Part shown: piece after piece, positions 28,658-37,559 of the stretch | How the letters are laid out: each line of letters starts with the position of its first letter | Numbering within the stretch: position 1 is the first letter of the stretch | NCBI GenBank assembly: GCA_000306725.1 | Contig: CP003083.1 | Span: 1,116,001-1,180,000, forward strand | From: Methanolobus psychrophilus R15 | GTDB lineage: Archaea; Halobacteriota; Methanosarcinia; Methanosarcinales; Methanosarcinaceae | DNA length: 64,000 nucleotides | Direction of reading: 5' to 3' | Notes under the pieces: model-generated | Seen by the model: the letters and a program-made list of their open reading frames with translations, nothing else | Databases searched by the model: none | Told to the model about the DNA's origin: nothing | Position numbers and translations under genes: made by a program

Positions 28658-29755
28658 TTATCCTTTGCGATTCTTTTTTAAAGATTTGATTATAAGTACA
28701 ACACACATCAGCAGTATGCCTGCCAGAGCCATTGCAGTGATATTGAATTGCCTCTCAGGGGACTGCATCCTTACATTAGCTTTCATATTGCCGGAGTAAG
28801 CAAGATCCTCATCAGTATCACGGTACTTTATCTCTGTGTCAAGAGCATACGTTTTATCGAGTGCCTGCCCCTCTGAGGAAATGATGAATGAAACCGTCCT
28901 GCTCTCACCTGGCATCAGTGTGCCCAGAGTGCGGACAGAACTGCCGGTAGCAAGCGGTTTCATCAATATCACCCTGGCAACCACATCTGTTGCAGGAAGC
29001 TCGCCCACATTGGTATAGGTGATATTGACAGTGGTTTCCTTGCCGGCTACAAGCGCGCCGGAAACATCCGTCACTTCGAACTTTGCAGCAGGCTTTATAA
29101 TAACCGGAACATAGAGCATCTTGTTCACAGGCGTATAGTATTTCACGTGATCGAGGTCTGGCAGACCCAATGTCACTGCCTTGCCGCCAGTCATTCTGAC
29201 ATCGCTCTGATATTCGTAACTTACAGGCATCTCCAGCATGTAGACCCCCGCGGGTGCATTATTGGATACAGTGACTGTATAGACCAGCGGGTCTTCTGGC
29301 AAAGTGCCCGGATACAAAGGGTCTTTTAATGTCCGGCTACTGGTTGCAGGATCGATCGCAATATATTCTGTACCGGACACAAGGCTTGTTTTTACCCCAT
29401 AGGCGGTCGTCCTGAGCTTTTCATATTCAAGCTCCTGCAAAGATCGTGCATGAGCCGACTTGGATGTGCCGACATTGGTGATGCTTTTGACACCGTAGAA
29501 TATTCCCCTGTTAGAAAGAACGAGCTCCAGACTGGCCGTTTCCCCCCTCTCAAGCTCGGTATCACCCAACACGGAAACTGAGATGTCGGGTTCACCGTAG
29601 CTACGAAAATAGTTTGTAGTGAGTTCGTAAGCGGGAGGTATGAATTCCTTTGCTGTGGACGCTGACACAATCGGAATCACTGCAGCCATAAGGATACAGA
29701 GCCCAGCAGCTACAATACTAAACCTCCTCAGAAGCATTTTATCATTTATATCCAT
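28658..29755 (-). CDS. COG1361-type surface protein, copy A
   Basis: A 365-residue protein with an N-terminal signal or anchor segment (about residues 10-32), extracellular beta-rich domains and a C-terminal helix (about 340-358) with a basic end. FEVTDVSGALVAGKETTVNITYTN is a NEW3/CARDB-like Ig domain, and YTVTVSNNAPAGVYMLEMP is shared with copy B. Its ATG overlaps the TGA of the exporter gene by one base (TGATG), so the two are coupled. No enzyme motif is seen. A role as a periplasm-like adaptor or cargo of the exporter is inference from the operon. Confidence 0.75.
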   Translation of the reverse strand: MDINDKMLLRRFSIVAAGLCILMAAVIPIVSASTAKEFIPPAYELTTNYFRSYGEPDISVSVLGDTELERGETASLELVLSNRGIFYGVKSITNVGTSKSAHARSLQELEYEKLRTTAYGVKTSLVSGTEYIAIDPATSSRTLKDPLYPGTLPEDPLVYTVTVSNNAPAGVYMLEMPVSYEYQSDVRMTGGKAVTLGLPDLDHVKYYTPVNKMLYVPVIIKPAAKFEVTDVSGALVAGKETTVNITYTNVGELPATDVVARVILMKPLATGSSVRTLGTLMPGESRTVSFIISSEGQALDKTYALDTEIKYRDTDEDLAYSGNMKANVRMQSPERQFNITAMALAGILLMCVVLIIKSLKKNRKG

Positions 29756-32118
29756 CAGAACGCTGCCTCCTTCGGGACTATTTTTCCATCAGAACCAATA
29801 ATGTGCAAAGCATGCTCATCTTTCCTGCGTTTCCTGCTCTCACGGTGCTTGTCAAGAAGCACTATAACTGCAGGGAATACAATGAAAGAAGCAAGCAGTG
29901 CCAGGATGACATTTAGGACAGTTATGAAACCGAAATTACTTGTCATGCTGAAGGGTGAAGCTATCAGGGCAGAAAATCCGAAGACAGTTGTAAGACCGGA
30001 AGTCACAATAGCCTTTCCGATCTTAACACTTGACTCCTTCATTGCTTCCTCAGGAGATGCTCCTTTCTCCCTTTCCTCAAAGTATCTCTCCATCATGAGC
30101 ACCGCATACTCCGAACCGACACCCAGGATGAGAGCTCCCAGTGTGGCGGTCATGGGAGTGTATTCTATTCCCAGATAGTACATCAGTCCGCCTGACCAGC
30201 CAATGACCATGAACATAGTGATTACCGGGGTCAAGGCCTTCAGGTAGTCACGGTATATCACAAGAAGACCTGCAAAGACCAGCACAAGCCCAAGCAGTGT
30301 CATCATCATACGTCCGGAAGTAAGTGCCGAGATGACCGTGAAGAACACCACAGAACCGCCCGTTATTGTGACACTGGTGCCAGGTGGAGGTGGCATCCAT
30401 CTAATGTCCTCTTCAACTATACGTGTAAGGTCTTTGATGCCTTCCAGTCCGAGTTCTCCCATAGCATTACCAATGCCCAGGTTCAGGACCAGCATATTAT
30501 TTCCGTGAAGATATCTCTCCCTCTGGACTTCCGGTATCTGCAAATATAATTCTTTGATGTCCTGGGAATCATCAGGTATCATCCCGTCATTCATGGATTT
30601 GACAGCATCGACAATACTGGATGAACTATATATATGGCCCCGGTTATCGACCTCATGGGATGAAAAATGGTCTATCCACTCCAGCAGTCGGGGGTCGGCA
30701 TTATTGTCCGTTTTTATAATTAGATTGAGCTCCTCGTCTCCTCCCAGAATCTCACCCAGGTGGACCAGATCAATAAGTGCGGGCATATCCTGGGGAACAA
30801 ATGTCTGGACATCCGTCTGTATCGGAACCTGCGCGTCAAAGTACAGGCCGCCAAGACAAAGGAAACCTGCAATCCCAATCACAATCAAAGGATGGCGCAT
30901 AGAGATAACAGCCATCTTTTCCAGCAGCTTTTCTGTCAGATCGGGCTTATGAACTTCATTTTCGGGTTTCTTCTTTGCACTCAGGACTGACTTTTTCCTG
31001 AAATTGAGTTTTGTGAAAAGAGGATGCTGTGAAACTTCATGGAAACCATAAAGAACTGTCACGCCCACGAACAGGGAAGCAATAAAGCACATGATGATGC
31101 CTATAAGCAGCAGTTTCCCGAAATCCTGCACCATAGGAACGGAAGAGGTGAAAAGTGATACAAAACCAAGTGCAGTGATTATAAGCGCGATCAAAACTGC
31201 AGGTCCCGTATGCTTAACTGTCTCGATCACAGCGCCAGCAGCAGAGTGGTTACGTTCGAATTCCTCTTCGATGCGGTTATGGAACTGTATAGCGTAATCA
31301 ATACCAAGACCTATGAGTACAGGGAAGGCTGCCATTGAGACCATTGTCATGGGAATATCCAGATAGCCCATTGCCCCAAACGTGAAAATAATACCCAGCA
31401 AGACCACCGGAAGAGGCAGAAGTCTCCAGCGCACATGCTTGAAGACGATGTACAGTACCAGAACCATCAGAAGTACTGAAATTACAAGAAGTACACCCAT
31501 ACTGGAATTCATCTCGTTGTTCATCGCATTGTTGAAAGCCACATCGCCGGTAACAATTATCTTATAGCCGGGAGGGAATTCGGCAAACTGGATTGAAGCC
31601 TGCGTTTCACGAAGGATTTCTTCCTGCATGCTGTCAGAAGTAGTACCGCTGAAAACCACAGAGATCACTGCGTGTGTCCTGTCAGGCATTATATATGAAG
31701 GCATGTCAGAAGCGATTAGCGAATCGAGAGTATCAGCATCGTCCGGAATTACCCGGGTGCCCGTATTGCGGTAATTGGCATCCTTTATTACCTGTGATGG
31801 AGAGGTAACCTCAATTACGCCCGGAATGTTCTGAGCAATCTGGTGAATCCGGTCCATTCCCGCAAGAGCAGCAGAATTTGTGACATCATCCCCCTCCACC
31901 AGGATGACTATCGATCCTGTGCTGAAAAGATTTAGGTAGAGGTGATCAAAGTCCTGGTACAATGTGGAGGTCTTTTCGACGAAGGTATCTGTTCCTGACT
32001 TCATCTCTATGAACTGGGCACCCTGGAATGAAATAATGATGCATAAGAGGGCAATGAGAATAATAGGGATGGTGTTATCTTCAATAAACTGGCCAAGCCT
32101 CTCAAAAAAGTTCTTTAT
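29755..32118 (-). CDS. RND superfamily (MMPL-like) exporter
   Basis: About 787 residues with the duplicated RND plan: a TM helix, a large extracytoplasmic loop, then five to six TM helices, twice. The motifs VLIGLGIDYAIQFHNRIEEE and LGVGSEYAVLMMERYFEERE are the paired helix-4-end sequences of archaeal/bacterial MMPL exporters. The first ATG is at 32004, but that omits the first TM helix. The frame continues upstream without ATG, GTG or TTG, reading RLGQFIEDNTIPIILIALLC up to a stop at 32143-32145. GGAGG lies 8 bases before an ATA at 32118, used here as the likely start. Substrate unknown; hopanoid/lipid export is typical of the wider family. First gene of a cluster with two COG1361 proteins. 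Confidence 0.8.
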   Translation of the reverse strand: MKNFFERLGQFIEDNTIPIILIALLCIIISFQGAQFIEMKSGTDTFVEKTSTLYQDFDHLYLNLFSTGSIVILVEGDDVTNSAALAGMDRIHQIAQNIPGVIEVTSPSQVIKDANYRNTGTRVIPDDADTLDSLIASDMPSYIMPDRTHAVISVVFSGTTSDSMQEEILRETQASIQFAEFPPGYKIIVTGDVAFNNAMNNEMNSSMGVLLVISVLLMVLVLYIVFKHVRWRLLPLPVVLLGIIFTFGAMGYLDIPMTMVSMAAFPVLIGLGIDYAIQFHNRIEEEFERNHSAAGAVIETVKHTGPAVLIALIITALGFVSLFTSSVPMVQDFGKLLLIGIIMCFIASLFVGVTVLYGFHEVSQHPLFTKLNFRKKSVLSAKKKPENEVHKPDLTEKLLEKMAVISMRHPLIVIGIAGFLCLGGLYFDAQVPIQTDVQTFVPQDMPALIDLVHLGEILGGDEELNLIIKTDNNADPRLLEWIDHFSSHEVDNRGHIYSSSSIVDAVKSMNDGMIPDDSQDIKELYLQIPEVQRERYLHGNNMLVLNLGIGNAMGELGLEGIKDLTRIVEEDIRWMPPPPGTSVTITGGSVVFFTVISALTSGRMMMTLLGLVLVFAGLLVIYRDYLKALTPVITMFMVIGWSGGLMYYLGIEYTPMTATLGALILGVGSEYAVLMMERYFEEREKGASPEEAMKESSVKIGKAIVTSGLTTVFGFSALIASPFSMTSNFGFITVLNVILALLASFIVFPAVIVLLDKHRESRKRRKDEHALHIIGSDGKIVPKEAAF

Positions 32119-32180
32119 ATATAATGCCTCCGCGATTTTTCGTCAGGTTTGAACATATATCTTATCGGGCATAGATAAGA

Positions 32181-32191
32181 TTAATTCTATA
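32181..32191 (-). promoter_or_regulatory. TATA-like box for the exporter operon
   Basis: ACTATTTATAG-like sequence on the minus strand lies about 70 bases before the proposed exporter start and about 25 bases before a plausible transcription start near 32160. It is the best TATA candidate in this divergent intergenic region on that strand. Confidence 0.4.
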
Positions 32192-32217
32192 AATAGTTTA
32201 TTAAAACCAGAGAATTT

Positions 32218-32237
32218 GTTGTTATTATAATAACAAC
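32218..32237. promoter_or_regulatory. Perfect 20-bp palindrome between divergent genes, candidate operator
   Basis: GTTGTTATTATAATAACAAC is its own reverse complement over all 20 bases. It lies between the exporter operon (minus) and cca (plus), roughly 30 bases upstream of a TATA-like box on each side (about 32186 minus; AATATAAGG at 32260 plus). The dyad length suits a dimeric helix-turn-helix regulator. Which regulator binds is unknown; the TrmB-type protein of the adjoining cluster is a candidate. Confidence 0.45.
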
Positions 32238-32357
32238 ACACTAATGTTAATAAAAACCGGAATATAAGGATAGAAAACTGGTACTTTACGGATGTCGGCT
32301 AGTTTGGCGTACTGAATATGCAAAACTTGATATCAGAAAAAAATAACTAACTCTCAA

Positions 32358-33713
32358 ATGGATACGATAATGAATGTGGAAATTGAAGTTCTCAGCAGAG
32401 TCAAACCTTCCCCCGGGGAGAGAAAGAGGCTCCTTCTAGTAGTAGAAGAGCTTCTTCATAAAGTGGATTCCACTGCGACTACACTCGGAATTCAAGGCAT
32501 CCGGGCAAAACTTGTGGGTTCCGCCGCCAGAGGAACATGGACTTCCGGGACGCATGACCTGGATATCTTTATCCCGTTCCCTGTGCATACTACAAGGGAC
32601 GAGCTGGAAAAGCACGGCCTGATGATAGCAAGGGAAATAGCAAAGGATGCGGACAGATTTGAAGAGCGCTACGCTGAACACCCCTATCTTAATATGAAGT
32701 ACAAAGGATTCGATGTTGATGTAGTTCCCTGTTTTGCGGTGGATTGCGCCTCGAACATAAAATCTGCTGTTGACAGAACACCCTTTCACAATAAATTCAT
32801 CAAAAAGCACATCAGAGGAATCGAAGATGAAGTTCTCAAGCTTAAGCAGTTCATGAAAGGTACCGGTGTCTACGGTTCAGAACTGCGAACTCAGGGCTTT
32901 TCCGGATACCTCACGGAACTGCTGGTCATCCATTATGGCTCCTTCAGGGAGGTATTATCCAATGCATGCGACTGGAAACCGGGAATTGTTATCGACCTTC
33001 AGGAACATGGCTCTGTGAAACATAATGAACCACTTGTGGTGATTGATCCAACCGACCCCAAAAGGAATGTGGCTGCAGCCCTTTCTGTAGAAAAGTTTGC
33101 CACTTTCATTGACATGTGCTGTTCCTATTTGGAGGAGCCTGGCCTCGGGTTCTTCTTCCCTGCGCCCGAAATGCCTCTGAGTGACCAGGAAATGCTGAAG
33201 ATGATATCCGAAAGGAAAAGTTCCTTTATAGCCATTGTCTTCAGGAAACCGGATATTGTTGACGATGTGCTCTACCCCCAGCTGGACAAAATGGAATCCA
33301 GTGTACGGGCACTGTTTGAACAGCATGCTTTCATTGTACTGAACAGCGGCAGATGGGCAGGAAAAGAAGCTATTGTTATGGTTGAATTGAGCTCTGCTAG
33401 ATTACCCTATGTCAAGAAGCATCGGGGTCCGCCGGTATGGGAACGGAAGCATGCACAGAGCTTCATATCAAAGTATAAGGGTTCAGAGGACGCTTTCGCT
33501 TTTTACATAGAGGACGGGAACTATGTTGCGGACATTAGAAGGAAGTACCCGGCAGCAAAAGCCCTCCTTGAAGAAAGACTGACGACCTGCTCCATGGGCA
33601 AGCAGCTTACACAGGCCGTGAAAGAAGGATATATGGTGCTGGAGAACGAAGATATCTGCAACATAAAAGCGGAGGACTTCAGGAGATTCCTGAGAAAATG
33701 GAAAAGGGCCTAG
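32358..33713 (+). CDS. cca: CCA-adding enzyme (archaeal class I tRNA nucleotidyltransferase)
   Basis: A 451-residue enzyme that adds or repairs the CCA end of tRNA. The nucleotidyltransferase motif GSAARGTWTSGTHDLDIF carries the catalytic pair D67 and D69, and the third acidic residue is in YKGFDVDVVPC. The archaeal class I extension domains follow, with TQGFSGYLTELLVIHYGSF. This fits the tRNA-Ser in the window, whose gene lacks CCA. A second Met at residue 5 is also a possible start; no clear ribosome binding site decides. The stop codon is TAG. Confidence 0.94.
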   Translation: MDTIMNVEIEVLSRVKPSPGERKRLLLVVEELLHKVDSTATTLGIQGIRAKLVGSAARGTWTSGTHDLDIFIPFPVHTTRDELEKHGLMIAREIAKDADRFEERYAEHPYLNMKYKGFDVDVVPCFAVDCASNIKSAVDRTPFHNKFIKKHIRGIEDEVLKLKQFMKGTGVYGSELRTQGFSGYLTELLVIHYGSFREVLSNACDWKPGIVIDLQEHGSVKHNEPLVVIDPTDPKRNVAAALSVEKFATFIDMCCSYLEEPGLGFFFPAPEMPLSDQEMLKMISERKSSFIAIVFRKPDIVDDVLYPQLDKMESSVRALFEQHAFIVLNSGRWAGKEAIVMVELSSARLPYVKKHRGPPVWERKHAQSFISKYKGSEDAFAFYIEDGNYVADIRRKYPAAKALLEERLTTCSMGKQLTQAVKEGYMVLENEDICNIKAEDFRRFLRKWKRA

Positions 33714-33764
33714 AGCAACTGGTGCATGTTTCTCCAATTTTTGCTAATTCTACGACCATTCACA

Positions 33765-34604
33765 TTAGATGAGGCCTTCAAGCCTCTTCTGGTAAAAGAA
33801 ATACTGCTGCGCATAACCACAGTATTCTCCGAAATACATGCGTCCCCAGTCCCCTATTTTGCTCTTTGTGGCAGTTCCGTTGAAAAATTCATGGTCTCCA
33901 TAGTAATGCCTGACAACCTTCTCGACATGGGTGTCCACTGGGAAAGCTTCCATTTTATCGAATGCAAAAAGCAGGATGCAGTCAGCAACCTTCTCACCGA
34001 TGCCTTCCAGGAACATAAGGCGCTGTTTTGCTTCTTTATAGCCAATTGTGAACAGCTCATCCAGCACCAGATTACCATCCATAACGTGCCTTGCGGCCTT
34101 AACTATGCGATTTGACCTGAATCCTAGTTTGCAGTCCCTCAGTTCACCGTCACATAGACCTGCAAGGGCTTCAGGTTCAGGAAAACTGTAAAGTCCGTCC
34201 TCTAATTCCTCTCCGTAGGTGCTGCTCAGCAGGGATATTCCCCTTTTGATGTTGGGGATACTCCAGGCAGTGGCAAGCATATAGGATATCAGGCACTCCC
34301 ATGGGTCCTGCCTTATAAGCCGGAGTCCCCTGTATTTCCTTATAGCCTCATCCATGAAACGATCCTTATTGACTTGGCGAAGGATGTCATCAAGGTCATC
34401 ATCGAAACGAAAGTAATTTTGCATGTATGCTTCTGAGAGGGACGAATCCACAAGCACTTCTTTACTCTCAGGGTCTTGTTGCAAGCGAACAATGCTGCCA
34501 TTGACAACACCCACCCACCATGAATCTATCTTGTTCCACCTGAAGGCCTGTCCACAGTCAAGAGTGTAGTCCAGATTGAAGTCCTCACAGAAAAGCTTGT
34601 ACAT
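33765..34604 (-). CDS. ogg: 8-oxoguanine DNA glycosylase, OGG1 type
   Basis: A 279-residue base-excision repair enzyme. DCGQAFRWNKIDSWWVGVVN near the N-terminus and the helix-hairpin-helix GPD region (FLEGIGEKVADCILLFAFDK...FPVDTHVEKV) are those of OGG1. The expected catalytic lysine is K205 and the aspartate D224 when counted from the ATG at 34604. A TTG at 34616 is an alternative start four codons earlier. It removes 8-oxoguanine and nicks the DNA. It is separated from the kinase gene stop by one base, so it probably shares that transcript. Confidence 0.9.
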   Translation of the reverse strand: MYKLFCEDFNLDYTLDCGQAFRWNKIDSWWVGVVNGSIVRLQQDPESKEVLVDSSLSEAYMQNYFRFDDDLDDILRQVNKDRFMDEAIRKYRGLRLIRQDPWECLISYMLATAWSIPNIKRGISLLSSTYGEELEDGLYSFPEPEALAGLCDGELRDCKLGFRSNRIVKAARHVMDGNLVLDELFTIGYKEAKQRLMFLEGIGEKVADCILLFAFDKMEAFPVDTHVEKVVRHYYGDHEFFNGTATKSKIGDWGRMYFGEYCGYAQQYFFYQKRLEGLI

Positions 34605-34605
34605 A

Positions 34606-35958
34606 TCATGACCCAAGTTCGAGTTCCCTTAAGAATATAGCGGAAGATACAGTGTCACCAAGCCCTACGGTCGATACGGGATGAATGCATAACCTGGTCG
34701 GGACTACGCACACCGAATAGCCACGATATTCACCAATTATACCATTTTCCCGGTACTGAATCGGGATATTATCTTCCAGCTTTGCCATCTGCATCCTGCC
34801 GGTCTCACTTTCATCTATCCCGGAGGCGACTGCCAGCAAAGTGTTCCTGTCTGCCAGTTTCCCGGTACACGCAAACGCTGCTGCGCACTTGACACCAAAA
34901 TGCAGGGCTTCGAATGTTTTAACAGATTCAGAGGCCGATGTAGGGGAAACTGAAATCACAAACTCCCGGGTGTGGATAAGTATCCTCCTGATTCCGAAGG
35001 ATTCACATAAGGCTGCAGATGCCCGTATTATGGATAAGGCATCCATTTCAAGTATCCCGGAACTATCTATATTATACATACCCGCAAGCATGGCAAGTTC
35101 GTCCTCATTAATGCCAATACTGTCAACAAGGGGTGCCAGGCCTGAGAAGACAGCTGAGGCTATGCCTGCCGAGGAGAAATGGCCCAGTTCGGCATGTATA
35201 TGCAGCTTACTGTTCCGGTCTTTCCATGCCCTTAGCTGTTCCAGGGACCTGCGAAGCTTTCCCTCATATCCGCTGCCATCGGGATAGGTTTCCCGGAGCA
35301 TGTGGTATCCTGCTATCAGAGCACCATCTATCTCCTTGATGTTGCTGAAGGCGTACTTACTGAACTCTTCATCTATATGCAGCTCAAAGTTAAGGGGATC
35401 ATATGTGGCAATGAACCTGTTCTCCCTTGGCACTGACATCTCCTTCCCGCTGAGAAAGAAATTATCATCTTTGCTGAAATCGAATACGAAATGTATCATT
35501 TCATGAGCATATGCTGACGGCTCACTGTTATGGATATCGGAACTCCTTTTGAGGCTGCCTCCATCCGGGACGTATATCGCCCTGTCAGAGAAAAAGGACA
35601 TCTGCAACGGGGAAGGATTGGGAATGTTCGGTATCACCCTGGAAGCACCCAGTTCTGACAGGACATTTGCCATGATGCCCATATTGCCGCCCATGCGCAT
35701 GAAAGAACCTTCAAGAAAACTTGATTTGAGCCATTGGAAAACGTCCTCATCCCGAACCATCCATTCAGCTCCGATCCCATTCTGCATGCAGAGGAACAGT
35801 CCAGCAAAAAAGTCAGGTATCGATGATATCGAGCCGGGAGGCTTCTGCAACCTGGCAGATATCTCTTCCTCATAATCTTGAGCAAATGAACTCATCTGCA
35901 GGCCGTTCACCTTGTATATTGCATCGATGTTCGCATTATAAGCGCATAGGATTTTCAT
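34606..35958 (-). CDS. ADP-dependent sugar kinase family protein (second copy)
   Basis: A 450-residue member of the ADP-dependent glucokinase/phosphofructokinase (ribokinase-like) family. NANIDAIYKV opens it, FMRMGGNMGIMANVLSELGA is the substrate-side motif, and STVGLGDTVSSAIFLREL near the C-terminus carries the catalytic aspartate. The frame is open to 36117, but CCGGAG precedes the ATG at 35958, whose ATGA overlaps the stop of the paralogue upstream. It is clearly diverged from its neighbour (for example MGGNMG against MGGQAG), so substrate could be glucose, fructose-6-phosphate or another sugar. Confidence 0.82.
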   Translation of the reverse strand: MKILCAYNANIDAIYKVNGLQMSSFAQDYEEEISARLQKPPGSISSIPDFFAGLFLCMQNGIGAEWMVRDEDVFQWLKSSFLEGSFMRMGGNMGIMANVLSELGASRVIPNIPNPSPLQMSFFSDRAIYVPDGGSLKRSSDIHNSEPSAYAHEMIHFVFDFSKDDNFFLSGKEMSVPRENRFIATYDPLNFELHIDEEFSKYAFSNIKEIDGALIAGYHMLRETYPDGSGYEGKLRRSLEQLRAWKDRNSKLHIHAELGHFSSAGIASAVFSGLAPLVDSIGINEDELAMLAGMYNIDSSGILEMDALSIIRASAALCESFGIRRILIHTREFVISVSPTSASESVKTFEALHFGVKCAAAFACTGKLADRNTLLAVASGIDESETGRMQMAKLEDNIPIQYRENGIIGEYRGYSVCVVPTRLCIHPVSTVGLGDTVSSAIFLRELELGS

Positions 35959-37445
35959 GTATGCTCCGGACATTTTTCCCCTTTGTCTTTGATCTTGGTC
36001 AGCAGGGCTATAAAGGCACCTGCAGATATGGCATCCCCTATGCCTACGGTGCCCGCAGGCTTGTCGACGACCTTTGTCGGCACGATTACAAGGCTGTGTC
36101 CCATGGCATTGATGCATCCGCTCTCGAACTCATCCATCGAGCATACCCCTTTGCGCACAAGGTAGGTAGCCAGGCTGCCAAGGTCCTCGTGGCCTTTCTC
36201 ATAGACAGGCACTTTCAGGCCTTCCTTTGTGTCGTCAATACTATTGATATGTCCAATGGAAGCCTGGGTAGCCGCCAGTATCGAAGCAAACAGCAGCGCA
36301 TCGCGGTGACCTTCCACATCTACCGGATGGTCCCGGGAAACAAGACTGATATAATGTCCCAGGGAATGGATGTTGACAACCTGAAGCTGCAGGTCTTTTA
36401 GCAGCCTGACGGCCCCCTCGTACAAGGCGACCACGCTCTTCTCGTCCTTACTCATGACCGCGAATGCCAGCTCCTCGTATCCAAGCACGTTGAGTGCATT
36501 AGCAACTTCAACTGTGTCAAGACCAAGGGATGTAGCATGCTTTTTGACTATATCGGTCAGGATGGCCTTGCGAATGACACGGTTCTGTATGGATGTGAAC
36601 TCAACGTGTATCTGCATCCTGGGGTTGCACTGTTTTAGCCTGGTGATGACATTGACTGCCTTCTCCACATAATAGCTGTATGTTGTGCCATCATCGTATT
36701 CTTCCTTTATCATCTGGTAGCCTGCAAGCAGAGCCCCGTCTATGCTCTGCCTTATCTGCGGGAGCCGCTCGTAGAGCTCATTGCTCATGTCTATGTGAAG
36801 CCAGTCCGGCCGGGAGGATATGATGAGGCGGTTATCCCTGGGAACTGTGAAACATTCTCCTGCACAGCAGACATTGGTACCTTTTGAGTATTCTAATATC
36901 CAGTTTACCTTGGGTTTGAGTTGATGATCATAAACTTCCTTTGGGTGCTTCAGAACAAGATTACCGCCCTCTACAGCCGGATGCCTGAGATTGGGAGAAT
37001 CCACAAAATACTCCGCCTGCTCCTTTGATAACCAAGGCACATATGTGATGACATTCTGTATTCCCAGGTTTGCCAGCAGGTTGGACATGATACCTGCCTG
37101 CCCCCCCATACGTGCCCGGTCAAAACCAAGATTGTCCATTAACCATTCATGGAGGTCTGTGTTGTAAGTAGGCACCTCTGCCGCTTTCCCGTCACGCATG
37201 GATATGACCAGGCGAGCCATGAGATCCACGGGGTCCTTTATCTCCCGAGGGTACTGAATGACCTGCTCCTGAATGGTACTGCACCCAAGAATACCGATGA
37301 GTTTCCTCATTTCGTCTTCACTGAGACGCTTGATAGCATCTATATTACTATTATAAGCAACAAAAACCCCGCGTATATCCTTTAAAGAACGAGTGATATT
37401 TACATAGGCGTCTTCGTAGTGTTTTTCCCAGTCCTGTATCTCCAT
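35955..37445 (-). CDS. pfkC: ADP-dependent phosphofructokinase/glucokinase
   Basis: A 496-residue ADP-dependent kinase. YNSNIDAIKRLSE, RARMGGQAGIMSNLLANLG and GTVGIGDAISAGAF (catalytic Asp in GIGD) are the family motifs. In Methanosarcinales such enzymes phosphorylate fructose-6-phosphate (and often glucose) with ADP, in glycogen breakdown through a modified Embden-Meyerhof path. GGTGA lies 5 bases before the ATG at 37445; a GTG three codons upstream is less likely. A TATA box (CTTATATATG, about 37485-37494, minus strand) precedes it. The tandem pair probably arose by duplication. Confidence 0.86.
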   Translation of the reverse strand: MEIQDWEKHYEDAYVNITRSLKDIRGVFVAYNSNIDAIKRLSEDEMRKLIGILGCSTIQEQVIQYPREIKDPVDLMARLVISMRDGKAAEVPTYNTDLHEWLMDNLGFDRARMGGQAGIMSNLLANLGIQNVITYVPWLSKEQAEYFVDSPNLRHPAVEGGNLVLKHPKEVYDHQLKPKVNWILEYSKGTNVCCAGECFTVPRDNRLIISSRPDWLHIDMSNELYERLPQIRQSIDGALLAGYQMIKEEYDDGTTYSYYVEKAVNVITRLKQCNPRMQIHVEFTSIQNRVIRKAILTDIVKKHATSLGLDTVEVANALNVLGYEELAFAVMSKDEKSVVALYEGAVRLLKDLQLQVVNIHSLGHYISLVSRDHPVDVEGHRDALLFASILAATQASIGHINSIDDTKEGLKVPVYEKGHEDLGSLATYLVRKGVCSMDEFESGCINAMGHSLVIVPTKVVDKPAGTVGIGDAISAGAFIALLTKIKDKGEKCPEHT

Positions 37446-37559
37446 GCGTTTCACCCAATGAATAGAGATTATGTAAGGAATTCATATATAAGGATTGGAT
37501 GTGGAGGGGTCTGGGAAAGATTTTCCGCAAGGTCGAGTAAAGAGTCAGGGAAACTGAAG

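Noticed and set aside
33714-34115. Continuation of the cca frame beyond its TAG stop for over 130 codons
   Set aside because: This could suggest UAG readthrough, but the frame is only the shadow of the ogg gene on the other strand, and the protein is full length at the TAG.
37419-37559. N-terminal extension of the RHS frame (47 codons)
   Set aside because: It covers the promoter and start of pfkC on the other strand, has no signal peptide and no RHS features.
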